Assembly: GCF_020381325.1 (NCBI RefSeq)
Contig: NZ_JAGSPI010000001.1
Coordinates: 248,001-312,000, forward strand
Origin: Providencia vermicola
GTDB lineage: Bacteria > Pseudomonadota > Gammaproteobacteria > Enterobacterales > Enterobacteriaceae
Reading direction: 5' to 3'
Length of the DNA: 64,000 bases
The position numbers and the translations under genes were made by a program. The notes beneath the pieces were generated by a model that ran no database searches, was not told the origin of the DNA, and worked only from the letters and a program-made list of their open reading frames with translations. Below, piece by piece: positions 1 to 9,286 of the stretch; positions within the stretch are counted from its first letter, which is position 1, and each line of letters starts with the position of its first letter.

Positions 1-1
1 G

Positions 2-586
2 TTGTTTTGCCGCGAACAAGGGTGTTGGGATAAGCCGAAAGAGTTTGCTTCTTTGGCGGGGCGTTTTCATTACTTCCATCACCAAAGGGGGATGCCAGAC
101 TATCAACCTTTTGAAGAAGAAGGCAGTGAAGTCATCATGTTGTGTGGTTTACCTGGTATGGGTAAAGATCATTTTGTGAAACAATTTTACCCACAAACCC
201 AGATGGTGTGTCTTGATGAAATTCGTCGTGAGCACAAAATTAGCCCTACGGACAGAAATGCGCAAGGGTGGGTGGCGCAGCAAGGCAAAGAGCAGGCCAA
301 ACAGTTTTTGCGTACAAAAACGGATTTTATTTGGAATGCAACGTCGCTGAGTGCTTCTTTGCGTGAAAGCATGGTGAGTCTGTTTGCTCGCTACCACGCC
401 AAAGTACACTTAGTGTATTTAGAAGTGCCTTATAAGCAGTGGCGTCAACAAAACCAACAGCGGGAATTTGCCGTACCAGAACAGGTAATGGAGCGTATGG
501 CAGGCAAGTTAGAGTTACCTACCCCCGATGAGGCATATCGTGTGTCTTATTATATTAATGGGAAGTTTGTCGATTTATTCGATTGA
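2..586 (+). CDS. P-loop kinase-like protein, C-terminal part (5' end outside window)
   Basis: The reading frame is open to the left edge, so the true start is outside the window and only about 194 residues are seen. A Walker A motif GLPGMGKD lies at about residues 49-56 of the visible part, followed by an LDEIRREH segment and an Asn/Thr-containing strand (FIWNATSLS). This layout is that of AAA_33-type polynucleotide or zeta-toxin-like kinases, which phosphorylate small molecules or nucleic-acid ends. The C-terminus has a lid-like basic stretch (WRQQNQQRE). What domain precedes it cannot be seen, so the substrate is unknown. It converges with the next gene across a hairpin terminator. Confidence 0.6.
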   Translation: MFCREQGCWDKPKEFASLAGRFHYFHHQRGMPDYQPFEEEGSEVIMLCGLPGMGKDHFVKQFYPQTQMVCLDEIRREHKISPTDRNAQGWVAQQGKEQAKQFLRTKTDFIWNATSLSASLRESMVSLFARYHAKVHLVYLEVPYKQWRQQNQQREFAVPEQVMERMAGKLELPTPDEAYRVSYYINGKFVDLFD

Positions 587-597
587 TAACATTGAAT

Positions 598-623
598 AAC
601 CTGCCCAATTAACAGGGCAGGTT
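598..623. terminator. Bidirectional intrinsic terminator between convergent genes
   Basis: Nine-base perfect arms AACCTGCCC (598-606) and GGGCAGGTT (615-623) enclose an 8-base loop. It lies between two convergent stop codons. There is no long T tract on either side, so it may only be a moderate terminator. Confidence 0.6.
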
Positions 624-630
624 AACCCAA

Positions 631-1683
631 TTACAGCACAAACACATCCCCTTCAAAAAGCTTACGTGCGGTGCGAATTATTGATGCTTGTAGCCCTTCA
701 GGAGAATTCCCCTGTTGGTTCAGGGTAACTTCAAATTTGCCACTTAAATGCTCAATTGCAATGGTTTTCATATCCACAGATTGAACATAACGCTGTGCAA
801 TGTTATCGGGTAAAATCGTGCTGGTGGCGATAGCAATTGCCCCAGTCACCGCCAGTGCGCCGTGGCATTTTTGCGGCATAAAATAACGGACATTTATGGT
901 GCCGCCTTGGGTAGCAGGTGAAATTAAAATGGGTTTTGGGATCACTTTTTTCGTAACATCGCCTAACCCCATCATGGCACCTGCTTTAATGCGAATTGAC
1001 TCGAGTTGTTGCATAAAGGCGTTGTCGGATTCTAATTCTGCGGCACTTTCATAACCCGTCTTATTTAATTGAGGCGCATCGATTAAGACGATGGGAACCG
1101 CCATATCAATGCAGCTTATTTCAATGCCATCAATGGTATCGATGGGATTACCCGTTGGTAATAATTTCCCCGTTTTGGCACCGCTAGCATTTAAAAAGGT
1201 GAGGGCGATAGGTGCTGCACTGCCCGGTACGCTCGCAATTTGGGTGCTCCCTTCATATTGTACTTGGCCATCAGGGGTCTGTACGGTGGAATTGACAAAG
1301 GTTTCAGTGTTGACATTACGAACACGGACGGTAGTCACGTTATCAGTGATTGGGACTAACCCTTTTTCGAGTGCAAAAGGGCCAACAGCACACAACATGT
1401 TGCCACAATTTGGGGCAGTATCGACAATACGCTCAGTAATAGCAACTTGGGCAAATAAATAATCGACATCCGCATCAGGATGCTCAGAGCGGCTGATAAT
1501 GGCGACCTTACTGGTCTGTGGGCTTCCTCCACCAATGCCATCAATCTGCAACGGATGACCCGAACCCATAATATCTAAAATTAATTGGTCACGTTGTTTG
1601 ATATCAGTTGGTAATGAGTCCGCCAATAAAAATACACCTTTTGATGTGCCGCCGCGCATCAGGGTACAGGGGATTTTTTTCAT
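631..1683 (-). CDS. ybhH: PrpF-family isomerase, YbhH-like (4-oxalomesaconate tautomerase/aconitate isomerase family)
   Basis: The 350-residue protein matches E. coli YbhH along its length: KIPCTLMRGGTSKGVF at the N-terminus, then IDGIGGGSPQTSKVAI, VDTAPNCGNMLCAVGPFA, GSAAPIALTFLNASG and ISPATQGGTINVRYFMP. PrpF proteins have a diaminopimelate-epimerase fold and isomerise unsaturated tricarboxylates such as 2-methylaconitate, aconitate or 4-oxalomesaconate; the Cys in PNCGN is the usual catalytic position. I place the start at the ATG at 1683 because this gives the family N-terminus MKKIPC; an ATG at 1698 is in frame but lies inside a repeat element. It follows a YbhI-type transporter on the same strand, the same pairing as in E. 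coli ybhI/ybhH. The true substrate is not shown by sequence. Confidence 0.85.
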   Translation of the reverse strand: MKKIPCTLMRGGTSKGVFLLADSLPTDIKQRDQLILDIMGSGHPLQIDGIGGGSPQTSKVAIISRSEHPDADVDYLFAQVAITERIVDTAPNCGNMLCAVGPFALEKGLVPITDNVTTVRVRNVNTETFVNSTVQTPDGQVQYEGSTQIASVPGSAAPIALTFLNASGAKTGKLLPTGNPIDTIDGIEISCIDMAVPIVLIDAPQLNKTGYESAAELESDNAFMQQLESIRIKAGAMMGLGDVTKKVIPKPILISPATQGGTINVRYFMPQKCHGALAVTGAIAIATSTILPDNIAQRYVQSVDMKTIAIEHLSGKFEVTLNQQGNSPEGLQASIIRTARKLFEGDVFVL

Positions 1684-1693
1684 AAAGTTATCC

Positions 1694-1890
1694 GTCATAT
1701 TTCACGCTGTAGCGGTGTTGGCTGCAATCGGTACCCCAAGTCACATACTTGTGTATGCTCCTCATCCCCGTCATATTTCAAGCCGCAGCGTTGTTGTCTG
1801 CACTCAGTTACCTTAGTCACATACTTGTGTATGCTCCTAAGGATACCTTCGTTTGACGCCTAGCTGCAATTTGAACTATTTAGGGGATGG
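1694..1890. repeat. Intergenic repeat with two 76-bp tandem units and imperfect inverted ends
   Basis: Unit 1 (1694-1769) and unit 2 (1770-1845) both begin GTCATATTTCA and both contain GTCACATACTTGTGTATGCTCC at the same offset (1740 and 1816), giving an exact 76-bp period. After unit 2 comes a tail (1846-1890) ending TTTGAACTATTTAGGGG, which is an imperfect inverted copy of the head CCCGTCATATTTCAA at 1767-1781. The pattern resembles the short non-coding repeats scattered between genes in Morganellaceae; unit 1 appears to be a partial extra copy. It separates the ybhI-like and ybhH-like genes and supplies the optional upstream ATG of the latter. Confidence 0.75.
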
Positions 1891-1949
1891 ATCCCGCATG
1901 TTATTCAAAGCCGCACCATCGTTAACGCAAAATAGTCATTGTCAGATTT

Positions 1950-1979
1950 AAAAAAGGGACACAAATTACATTGTGCCCC
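1950..1979 (-). terminator. Intrinsic terminator after the YbhI-like gene
   Basis: Read on the minus strand, GGGGCACAA and TTGTGTCCC form a 9-bp stem (1956-1964 with 1971-1979), followed by CTTTTTT. It lies 37 bp beyond the stop codon of the transporter. It may uncouple the downstream isomerase gene from transporter transcription. Confidence 0.75.
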
Positions 1980-2015
1980 ATAGAATAATTTAGCGACTAA
2001 TTAAAATAGGACGCA

Positions 2016-3449
2016 TTAAATTAGGCCCATACTAATCAAAATTTCCCACCAACCTAAACCGATAGTCATGTGGACGAATAAGCTAACGAATGCGACTAAT
2101 CCACCGATGATCCACCAAGAACGAATATCGTTGTAGCCTGCACCGAAGACGATTGGTGCTGCGGCACCACCGTAGTGCGTTACGCTTCCGCCGTATGCGT
2201 TGGAGAACAGTAAGCCTAATGCCAGTAGCATTGGCGGTGCACCAGCAACCATACCGACAGTGGCAAATACAGGCACCATCGCGGCAACATAAGCACCACC
2301 TGATGCGAACAGATAACGAATGGCGACACTGATAAACATGATAACAAAGAAAGCTAACATGGCTTGGTCACCGAAAGAGAGATACTGACTCATGGTGTCG
2401 GCTAACCATTTAAAGAAGCCTGCTTTAGTGAGAACGCCTGACATACTGATGATACCACCGTACCAAATCAGGGTGTTCCAACCCCCTTTGTTTTTCAGCA
2501 CATCATCCCATGTGACAACACCTAAAATTAAGGTTAATGCCATGACGGCGATAGCGACACTGGATGCACTCACACCAATAAAGTCAGAGAAAATCCAGCC
2601 GCACAGTGCGATAACGAAGATGATAGCTAACAGTTTTTCACGCATCGTCATTGGGCCTAAGTCTGCTAAGCCTTTTGCTGCGATCTCTTTGTTATTCACC
2701 TTTTTGAGTTCAGGTGGATACAGCTTATAAATCATCAGTGGTGTCAAAATCAGCATAATTAAGCCAGGAACCGATGCGGCGAGTGCCCATCCACCCCAAC
2801 TTAAATGAATACCCATAATGTCACTCATCATAGCTAATGCTAAAGCGTTTGGTGCCATTGCTGTTAAGAACATATAGCTGGTCGTTTTGGTCACCATGTA
2901 TACGTTGACTAACAAGTAGTGGCCTGCTTTGCGAGGGCTTTTTTCAGGATCAGAGCCTAATGCTACTGCCACGCTGTTTATGATTGGGAAAACAATTCCA
3001 CCCGCACGAGCGGTATTTGATGGCGTTGCTGGGGCAATAATTAAGTCAAGGATCGCAGTGACATAGCCAAGGCCTAATGTAGTGCCGCCCAATTTACCAA
3101 TCAAAATGTACGAAAGGCGTTTACCCAAACCTGTAATAACAAATGCAGCACTTAGCGTAAATGCCGCAAATACCAGCCAGGTTGTCCCTGATGCATAACC
3201 ACTTAAGACTTCACTGGCTTTAACATCTTTGGTACCTGTTACACCAATTATGACGGCGCTTGCGGCAATAGTGGCTAACAAAATAACAGGTTCTGAATAA
3301 GGTTTTAATACCAGTCCAACAATAGCCGCGAGGTAAAGACCAAATAATAACCACGCGATATGCGGTAACCCCGCAGGAGTCGGTATTAAGGCGATAATGA
3401 TTGGAATTGCTATCAGAAGTAGCAGTTTCCAGATTTTGTCTTTTGGCAT
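2016..3449 (-). CDS. ybhI: DASS-family anion:sodium symporter, YbhI-like
   Basis: The 477-residue, very hydrophobic protein has about twelve membrane segments and is the length of E. coli YbhI. Signature segments of the divalent anion:Na+ symporter family are present: APATPSNTARAGGIVFPI near residue 140, and NAYGGSVTHYGGAAAPIVFG near residue 418. It is closer to YbhI (ALIPTPAGL, GYASGTTWLVFAAFTLSAAF, WWIIGG) than to CitT. It lies downstream of citG, 255 bp away, in the position of citT in E. coli, so it may import citrate or a related di- or tricarboxylate. Paired with a PrpF-type isomerase downstream, trans-aconitate is another plausible substrate. The substrate assignment is inference. Confidence 0.85.
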   Translation of the reverse strand: MPKDKIWKLLLLIAIPIIIALIPTPAGLPHIAWLLFGLYLAAIVGLVLKPYSEPVILLATIAASAVIIGVTGTKDVKASEVLSGYASGTTWLVFAAFTLSAAFVITGLGKRLSYILIGKLGGTTLGLGYVTAILDLIIAPATPSNTARAGGIVFPIINSVAVALGSDPEKSPRKAGHYLLVNVYMVTKTTSYMFLTAMAPNALALAMMSDIMGIHLSWGGWALAASVPGLIMLILTPLMIYKLYPPELKKVNNKEIAAKGLADLGPMTMREKLLAIIFVIALCGWIFSDFIGVSASSVAIAVMALTLILGVVTWDDVLKNKGGWNTLIWYGGIISMSGVLTKAGFFKWLADTMSQYLSFGDQAMLAFFVIMFISVAIRYLFASGGAYVAAMVPVFATVGMVAGAPPMLLALGLLFSNAYGGSVTHYGGAAAPIVFGAGYNDIRSWWIIGGLVAFVSLFVHMTIGLGWWEILISMGLI

Positions 3450-3704
3450 AGGCTTGATCCTTAACGAAATTAAAACTTAAATATTATGAATTCGGCTTTT
3501 CGTCATATTGGAGGTATAGCAATGCCTTAATAGGAATAATGATTTTGATATTCATTGTCATTATTTAGCTATTTCCAATATGTTATAAATTCTTTAAATC
3601 AATAACTGTTACTTAATTAAATATATTTTTATTAATCTTTATTAATTAAATTATTGAATGGGTTCCTGTGTTGGTGAATATATAAGTTGTTTTAATTTTA
3701 AATG

Positions 3705-4589
3705 CTAAATACCGAAGCCTTGTCTAGGCAGACGGGCAAAAAACCACGTTAGAATTAATAAATCTGCGCTACCACCTGGGCTTAGATTCTTTTCAATACA
3801 GTGTTGGTCAAATTGTTTTACTTTGACTAAATCATCAGGATGATTAATGCCCTCTTGCAATAACATAGTTGCTTGCTGTTTTATCCAAATTAAACCGTTT
3901 AAGCCGCCACGATTTGCAATATTGGTATCATCATTAAATTTCATTAATAGAATTAATGTATTTATTAAAGCTATTTCAGCATCCTGTTGCGCCGCTAATT
4001 GCTGTAAATAAAAGGGCAATGAATGGTCGATAACTAACGAGTAGCCACCTTCAGCTTCCCCTCGTGCTCCAGTAAAACCAAATTGTTGATATAAACGTTG
4101 GCCAGCTGTTGGAGTATCCGTAGGTTGCATCAATTCAGCGCAAATTCCTTGGCACATACCTGCAACTAATTGACTAATCGCAACGGGTGTCACAGTTTGC
4201 TGTAATGCGGCTAAGCGACCAATTGCGGTTAATACTAAACCTAATGAAAAAATGCTGCCTTTATGGGTGTTTACCCCTTGAGTGGCCTGAAACATGGCGG
4301 TTTCACACGCCATCCCGATAGTTCTAATTTTGCTTAAAACCTGTTTAATTGGTAGGTTTTTATGTTGTGCACCAGCCTGAATAAATAATGGAAAAAATTT
4401 GGCGATGGCATTGGCACTTAAATGAAAATCCGTTAGCGCCATATCTTTATGAGCGCCTGTATTGTATTTGTCTACTAAACCTGGTTTTGGGGTCAAATTC
4501 ACTTCAGCGAGCATAGCTTGCCAAGCTAACTGGCTGTAATAATGAGTGAGTTGGTCACTTAGGGTTTGTGAATAGTTAACAAGTTCCAT
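3705..4589 (-). CDS. citG: Triphosphoribosyl-dephospho-CoA synthase CitG
   Basis: CitG makes 2'-(5''-triphosphoribosyl)-3'-dephospho-CoA from ATP and dephospho-CoA, the precursor of the citrate lyase prosthetic group. The 294-residue length matches the family (E. coli 292). Visible family motifs are NLTPKPGLVDKYNTGAHKDM near residue 30, the THKGSIFSLG stretch near residue 108, TGARGEAEGGYS near residue 173, DDTNIANRGG near residue 220 and SPGGSADLL near the C-terminus. Its ATG overlaps the end of citX by 14 nt, so the two are translationally coupled. It closes the lyase operon. Confidence 0.95.
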   Translation of the reverse strand: MELVNYSQTLSDQLTHYYSQLAWQAMLAEVNLTPKPGLVDKYNTGAHKDMALTDFHLSANAIAKFFPLFIQAGAQHKNLPIKQVLSKIRTIGMACETAMFQATQGVNTHKGSIFSLGLVLTAIGRLAALQQTVTPVAISQLVAGMCQGICAELMQPTDTPTAGQRLYQQFGFTGARGEAEGGYSLVIDHSLPFYLQQLAAQQDAEIALINTLILLMKFNDDTNIANRGGLNGLIWIKQQATMLLQEGINHPDDLVKVKQFDQHCIEKNLSPGGSADLLILTWFFARLPRQGFGI

Positions 4590-5115
4590 GGGCTAACTCC
4601 TCGATGCGAAGAAGAATATCAGCCAACGGGTGTGAGCGATGACGAGCACAGATTTTGGCTTCTTTTTCACAGATTAAACAGCGCCTTACAGGCAGATTTA
4701 ATTGACTACGTGAATATTGTTTTCCTTGTGCATCAAAGACATCAAAATCCCATAAACGTCCTACAGAGGAGCGTTCTTCGGCCTCAATTAATGCCTTTTT
4801 GACTTCAATGGCATTGGCATCGACGGCAACTAAACATTCAGGCCCAGTGCGTAATGCCCATGATTGTTGAGATAAAAGTACCCACTGCCTGCATAAAGCA
4901 ACTTGTTTAAGCGCATTTAGGCCCTGATTAAATACATGTCTAACAAGGGAATTGTCTTTGACAGCCCCTGGGAAAACGACAGTAAATGAAATCAAGGTTA
5001 CCTGATGGAGACCAATCCACTGTTGCTGGCGTGCCTGACGGGCATCACGGCTTGCCAACAGCTCAGGTAAGGAAATTTCAAATTGCTCTTGAGTATCAGG
5101 CAGTGGGCAAAACAT
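4576..5115 (-). CDS. citX: Apo-citrate lyase phosphoribosyl-dephospho-CoA transferase CitX
   Basis: CitX transfers the prosthetic group made by CitG onto a serine of the acyl carrier subunit CitD. The 179 residues include the family core LVAVDANAIEVKKALIEAEERSSVGRLWDFDVFD (residues ~94-127) and the cysteine-bearing RRCLICEKEAKICARHRSH segment near residue 145. It begins 2 nt after the citF stop and overlaps citG. The N-terminal segment LPELLASRDARQARQ is also typical. Confidence 0.95.
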   Translation of the reverse strand: MFCPLPDTQEQFEISLPELLASRDARQARQQQWIGLHQVTLISFTVVFPGAVKDNSLVRHVFNQGLNALKQVALCRQWVLLSQQSWALRTGPECLVAVDANAIEVKKALIEAEERSSVGRLWDFDVFDAQGKQYSRSQLNLPVRRCLICEKEAKICARHRSHPLADILLRIEELAHGTC

Positions 5116-5117
5116 AG

Positions 5118-6644
5118 TTACTCCTTCACTTGATGAACAACATCAATTACAGAGCCATCACGATAACGCACGACGGCAACCACTTTATCTGTAAATTCAA
5201 TAGGGTTAGGTGTTCCAGTGAGTAACTGAGCGCGTTCTCTTAACCAGCCAATTGAAACCGTTTTGATACCTTGGCTTTCTAATTGCTGTTTCAATTCAGG
5301 TCGTGCAGGGTTGACGGCAATACCATGGTCGGTTACTAAAATATCAACGCTTGACCCTGGGGTAACGCAAGTCAGGACTTCATCAACCAACGTTGGGATG
5401 CGACCACGCACTAATGGTGCAACGATAATGGATAATTTCGCAGCGACTGCGGTATCACTGTGACCACCCGATGCTCCGCGGATAACACCATCAGAACCCG
5501 TTAACACATTGACATTAAAGCGTGTATCAATTTCCAGAGCACTGAGTACGACAACATCAAGCATGTCGACGGAAGCACCTTTAGAGTCAAAGCAGGCGTA
5601 TTGATTGGCACTGATTTCAATATGATTCGGGTTACGAGAAAGAGACTCTGCTGCCGCTTTATCAAAACTTTGTACGTCTAATAATTTGCGAATTAAGCCT
5701 TTTTCATGCAAATCAACGATAGTTGATGTAATACCGCCAAGGGCAAAGCCTGCAGTGATATTGTGGCGACGCATTTTGTCCTCAAGGAAGCGAGTCACGG
5801 CAAGGGATGCCCCCCCAGTACCCGTTTGTAATGAAAAACCCTCTTTGAAGAAGCCTGATTTTTCAATAACATCAGCGGCAGTACGTGCAATCAGTAGTTC
5901 TCTTGGGTTTGAGGTCATACGGGTGGCATCAGCACCGATTTTATCTGCATCACCGACACGTTTAACCTTAACGATATAGTCGACTTCATCTTGCTTGATG
6001 CTGGATGGATTGTGTGGATAATCCAGTAGTTCTTCCGTTAGCATCACCACTTTTTTCGCTGTTTCTGCATCAATTTTGGCATAACCTAATGAGCCACAGC
6101 TGGCGGACCCTGTATATCCGTTGGCATTACCGTATTCGTCGCAAGACGGCACACCGATGAAGGCGACATCAATACGCAGTTCGCCACTGTGCACAAGGTT
6201 TGCACGGCCACCATGAGAATGAATTTGCACTGGCTCTTCAAGTTCGCCACGAGAAATCGCCTCAGCCAATGGGCCACGAATACCTGAGGTATAAATCTTA
6301 CGAATAACACCGTGACGAATATGTTCGACTAGCGGTGAATGGCATGCACTGAGTGAGCTTGATGCGAGTGTCAGATTACGAAAACCCATTTCAGCAATCA
6401 CTTGCATGACCATATTGACCGTCAGATCGCCGCCGCGAAACGCATGGTGAAACGAAATTGTCATGCCATCTTGCAGACCAGAGCGGCGAATAGCCACTTG
6501 CAAGTCATCACATAGCTTACGGTTTCTTGGTTTTTGAACTTGTTGTTGGACTTTACCAATATCTTTAAATTCACGTAATGCTTCATCGCTTTTAGGTTGT
6601 AGGTAAGCACTTACGCGTGTTTGACGTTGAGTATTTGTTGTCAT
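5118..6644 (-). CDS. citF: Citrate lyase alpha subunit CitF (citrate:acetyl-ACP transferase)
   Basis: CitF swaps the acetyl group on the acyl carrier for citrate, giving citryl-ACP and acetate. The 508-residue product is highly similar to E. coli CitF throughout, including the segment at residues ~50-70 (RRSGLQDGMTISFHHAFRGG), QTGTGGASLAVTRFLEDK near residue 280, the SALEIDTRFNVNVLTGSDG stretch near residue 375, and the C-terminus DGSVIDVVHQVKE. I prefer the ATG at 6644, which has GAGG six bases upstream; an in-frame GTG at 6656 overlaps the citE stop and would add four residues. Confidence 0.97.
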   Translation of the reverse strand: MTTNTQRQTRVSAYLQPKSDEALREFKDIGKVQQQVQKPRNRKLCDDLQVAIRRSGLQDGMTISFHHAFRGGDLTVNMVMQVIAEMGFRNLTLASSSLSACHSPLVEHIRHGVIRKIYTSGIRGPLAEAISRGELEEPVQIHSHGGRANLVHSGELRIDVAFIGVPSCDEYGNANGYTGSASCGSLGYAKIDAETAKKVVMLTEELLDYPHNPSSIKQDEVDYIVKVKRVGDADKIGADATRMTSNPRELLIARTAADVIEKSGFFKEGFSLQTGTGGASLAVTRFLEDKMRRHNITAGFALGGITSTIVDLHEKGLIRKLLDVQSFDKAAAESLSRNPNHIEISANQYACFDSKGASVDMLDVVVLSALEIDTRFNVNVLTGSDGVIRGASGGHSDTAVAAKLSIIVAPLVRGRIPTLVDEVLTCVTPGSSVDILVTDHGIAVNPARPELKQQLESQGIKTVSIGWLRERAQLLTGTPNPIEFTDKVVAVVRYRDGSVIDVVHQVKE

Positions 6645-6652
6645 TTTTTGCC

Positions 6653-7549
6653 TCACTCTTCCCGAATTCCAGATAATGCCGCGCGAGATAATACTAAGCG
6701 GGCTCTGTCAATGACTGGGCCATCAACCATTTTTCCGTTTAATGACACCACGCCTTTACCCTCAAGGGCTGCGGCATCTGCGGCATCAACAACACGTTGA
6801 GCATGGTCGACTTCTTTTTGAGTTGGCGCATATAAGTTATGGAGTAACTCAATTTGTCTTGGGTTGATTAATGATTTGCCATCAAAGCCGAGTTGTTTAA
6901 TGTGCGCGGCTTCGCGTAGGAAACCTTCTTCATTATTTGCATCAGAGTAAACAGTATCAAAGGCTTGGATACCTGCTGAGCGTGCGGCTTGTAAAATGGC
7001 GCACCGAGCATAGAGGAGTTCAACGCCGTCAGGAGACCGCTCGGTGCGCAAATTGCGGACATAGTCCTCGGCACCTAACGCGATGCCAATAAGTCTTGGT
7101 GATGCGTGGGCGATATTCACCGCTTGTGTGATCCCCATCGGTGATTCAATCGCTGCTAATAAACCTGTGCTACCTTCTTCACGACCACAATTTTTTTCAA
7201 TACGTAATATTTCAGTTTCGATATCGGTGACATCTTGCGCAGTGTCTGTTTTCGGTAAACGCACAATTTTTGCGCCGCCACGAACAACCGCTTCAAGGTC
7301 AGCAATACCAAAGGCAGAATCTAAAGCATTCACACGAACAATAGTTTCAATATCGGCATATAAAGGATGCTGTAATGCATGATAAACCAAGCGGCGTGCG
7401 GTATCTTTTTCGCGTAATGTCACGGAGTCTTCTAAGTCAAACATCAGTGCATCTGCTTTATAAATAAATGAGTTGCTTAGCATCGCCGCATTTGAACCAG
7501 GAACGAAAAGCATGCTTCTGCGTGTACGTGATTTTTGTTCTGGTGTCAT
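6653..7549 (-). CDS. citE: Citrate lyase beta subunit CitE (citryl-ACP lyase)
   Basis: CitE cleaves citryl-ACP into oxaloacetate and acetyl-ACP. The 298-residue protein shows the HpcH/HpaI aldolase TIM-barrel marks: [14 protein letters not shown] at residues 10-23, DLEDSV at residues 39-44, then IVRVNALDS, a [11 protein letters not shown] stretch near residue 130 carrying the metal-binding Glu, and GAEDYVRNL near residue 160. Start and stop codons overlap with citD and citF neighbours, showing tight operon packing. Confidence 0.97.
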   Translation of the reverse strand: MTPEQKSRTRRSMLFVPGSNAAMLSNSFIYKADALMFDLEDSVTLREKDTARRLVYHALQHPLYADIETIVRVNALDSAFGIADLEAVVRGGAKIVRLPKTDTAQDVTDIETEILRIEKNCGREEGSTGLLAAIESPMGITQAVNIAHASPRLIGIALGAEDYVRNLRTERSPDGVELLYARCAILQAARSAGIQAFDTVYSDANNEEGFLREAAHIKQLGFDGKSLINPRQIELLHNLYAPTQKEVDHAQRVVDAADAAALEGKGVVSLNGKMVDGPVIDRARLVLSRAALSGIREE

Positions 7550-7845
7550 TATTTATTCTCCCATGGCAAATAATCGATATCACAAGCACGAGCGAGTAGG
7601 GCTTCCAAACGTGCTTTTAGGACACACTCTAATGCACCTTTATCGTCGACGATGATTTGAGCACCTTGAATATCATGCTGAACTATCATTTCCTGCACGA
7701 TACTGGCGATAGCATCACCAAATTGTTTTTCAACACTGCTGGTTATTTGCACGGAAACTTCTTGAGTATCTTCTAACGGTTCTATTCGAACCATGACATC
7801 ACTTGATTCAAGTGTGCCAGCAACGGCTGCATGTTTAATCTTCAT
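7549..7845 (-). CDS. citD: Citrate lyase gamma subunit CitD (acyl carrier protein)
   Basis: CitD is the small acyl carrier subunit that holds the phosphoribosyl-dephospho-CoA arm. It is 98 residues, the usual length. The N-terminal [15 protein letters not shown] carries Ser14, the position that takes the prosthetic group in this family. It overlaps citC by 4 nt at its start and shares a base with citE at its end. Confidence 0.97.
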   Translation of the reverse strand: MKIKHAAVAGTLESSDVMVRIEPLEDTQEVSVQITSSVEKQFGDAIASIVQEMIVQHDIQGAQIIVDDKGALECVLKARLEALLARACDIDYLPWENK

Positions 7846-8918
7846 ATTTCACCTATAGCTAATTCAGAACTTTCGATGCGGTTTGTCGTTGATGTTGCTT
7901 GATTAGCGAGCATCTCTTGTAAATATTGATATGTCGCGTCAGGCACAATCGCCTTAATAGCCGCAAGATCTTTTTTAGCGAGTAGTCTTCTAACTTGTGA
8001 GGCGGAGACCGCCGTTCCGTTGATGACTGTTCGCGGAAATTCAACGAGTTCTATAGGAGGGAAATTCATCGCATCCGTTTCGAGCCAATAGCGCATGTCT
8101 TGGTTATATTGGTTGGTGACTTGGCAAAATGGCTCTGATCCGACGAATCTATGGGTTATCCCCAATGCAGGAGCAATATATTGGCGAAAAATCTTAATAT
8201 CGATTTCGGTATAACAGTTATTGGCTACCGTTTTGTCTTTAATAAAGTAACAAGGGAACGTTGCCCGAGAAATAATATATTCAGAACCACGGTGAATGGT
8301 GAGGTTCTCAATACCTTTTGTACCTGCTTCAATTAAGTTCAGTCTGACTTTATAAGGGAAGCGAGAGGTATCCTCTTTAACAACAAATAAGTGGAGCCAA
8401 TCACAGGCTTTAGCTGCTTGTTCGATTAAATAACGGTGGCCTAAGGTAAATGGATTGGCATTCATTACGATGGCCCCAATTTTTTTACCGTCGACACGCT
8501 GTGCTTTTAAACTTTGAATATAACGTTTTAGATAACAGCAACTATTTTCCATCAATACCATCACATCAGGCACAGTCGCTATAGTATGAAAACCGCATTG
8601 CTGGAATAGGTTTTCATTTTGAAATTTAGTATAAATAAACAAATGAGTTGTATTATTTTCGTAAGCAAGATTAACAAGCTCGGTTGCTAATTTTAACGCG
8701 AGACCTTCACCACGAACCTCATCGCTAATTGCTACGCATTTAATAACGTTTTTTGCTAGCCCACCACACGCAATTAATTCCTCATTACGGGTTATCGTAA
8801 TGAAAACATCAACGCTTGCATCAAGCTCTAAATCATTTTCCTTTAAAAACTGAGTTATTTCAGCAAGTTTCCTGTTCTCATGACGTTTTACCTGATTAAA
8901 CGTTATGTTTTCGAACAT
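7842..8918 (-). CDS. citC: [Citrate (pro-3S)-lyase] ligase CitC
   Basis: CitC acetylates the thiol of the lyase prosthetic group with acetate and ATP, activating the enzyme. The 358-residue protein has an N-terminal GNAT-like domain ([16 protein letters not shown] near residue 50, [19 protein letters not shown]) and a C-terminal nucleotidyltransferase-like domain with the motifs [19 protein letters not shown] near residue 150 and the [15 protein letters not shown] segment near residue 215. I choose the ATG at 8918 (MFENITFN) because it matches the family N-terminus and has AGGAT 6-7 bases upstream; an in-frame ATG at 8933 lies upstream of that Shine-Dalgarno. It is the first gene of the lyase operon. 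Confidence 0.95.
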   Translation of the reverse strand: MFENITFNQVKRHENRKLAEITQFLKENDLELDASVDVFITITRNEELIACGGLAKNVIKCVAISDEVRGEGLALKLATELVNLAYENNTTHLFIYTKFQNENLFQQCGFHTIATVPDVMVLMENSCCYLKRYIQSLKAQRVDGKKIGAIVMNANPFTLGHRYLIEQAAKACDWLHLFVVKEDTSRFPYKVRLNLIEAGTKGIENLTIHRGSEYIISRATFPCYFIKDKTVANNCYTEIDIKIFRQYIAPALGITHRFVGSEPFCQVTNQYNQDMRYWLETDAMNFPPIELVEFPRTVINGTAVSASQVRRLLAKKDLAAIKAIVPDATYQYLQEMLANQATSTTNRIESSELAIGEI

Positions 8919-9286
8919 AATAGTATCCTGCATCTCTTTTAGAGATGTTTTTAAAATGTTGCTAATGTTAAAGTTAATTAAATAAGTATTTTTTGGTTTT
9001 TCTTATTCTTAAAAACATAAACTCTTATTTAATTATCTTTTTCAAGATTAATATTAAAGGTCCTATATTTAATATATTTGACCTATTTCATGTTTCTAAA
9101 ATGAGTTTGTATTTGTTTAATGGTTTTAATGTTTTTAATTATTCGATATGTGCTTTATTGCTTGGTTTTAATGTGTTTAATTAATAATATGTGTATTATG
9201 TCTCTAGCTTATATTTTTAATATCTATTATTCTGTGATTTCTACTGTAACAAATTTTTTACTTTTCAGTTGGTAACGAGAGCCTAT
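8919..9286. promoter_or_regulatory. Divergent cit control region with a 21-bp direct repeat
   Basis: This 368-bp A+T-rich gap separates the divergent citC and citA genes. It holds a near-perfect 21-bp direct repeat at 9121-9141 and 9163-9183, each starting TGGTTTTAATG and ending TTTAATTA, differing at one base. The offset is 42 bp, four helical turns, so both copies face the same side of the DNA. CitB/DpiA-type regulators bind A+T-rich sites between citA and citC in relatives; these repeats are the best candidates here. No protein-coding signal is seen. Confidence 0.6.

Noticed and set aside
1091-1462. Long plus-strand frame inside the PrpF-type gene
   Set aside because: It is a shadow of a well-matched gene on the other strand, with no motif of its own.
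8993-9184. 63-residue Phe/Asn/Leu-rich reading frame between citC and citA
   Set aside because: It is made of A/T-biased codons, has a repeated GFNVFN phrase that only mirrors the 21-bp DNA repeat, and no ribosome binding site.
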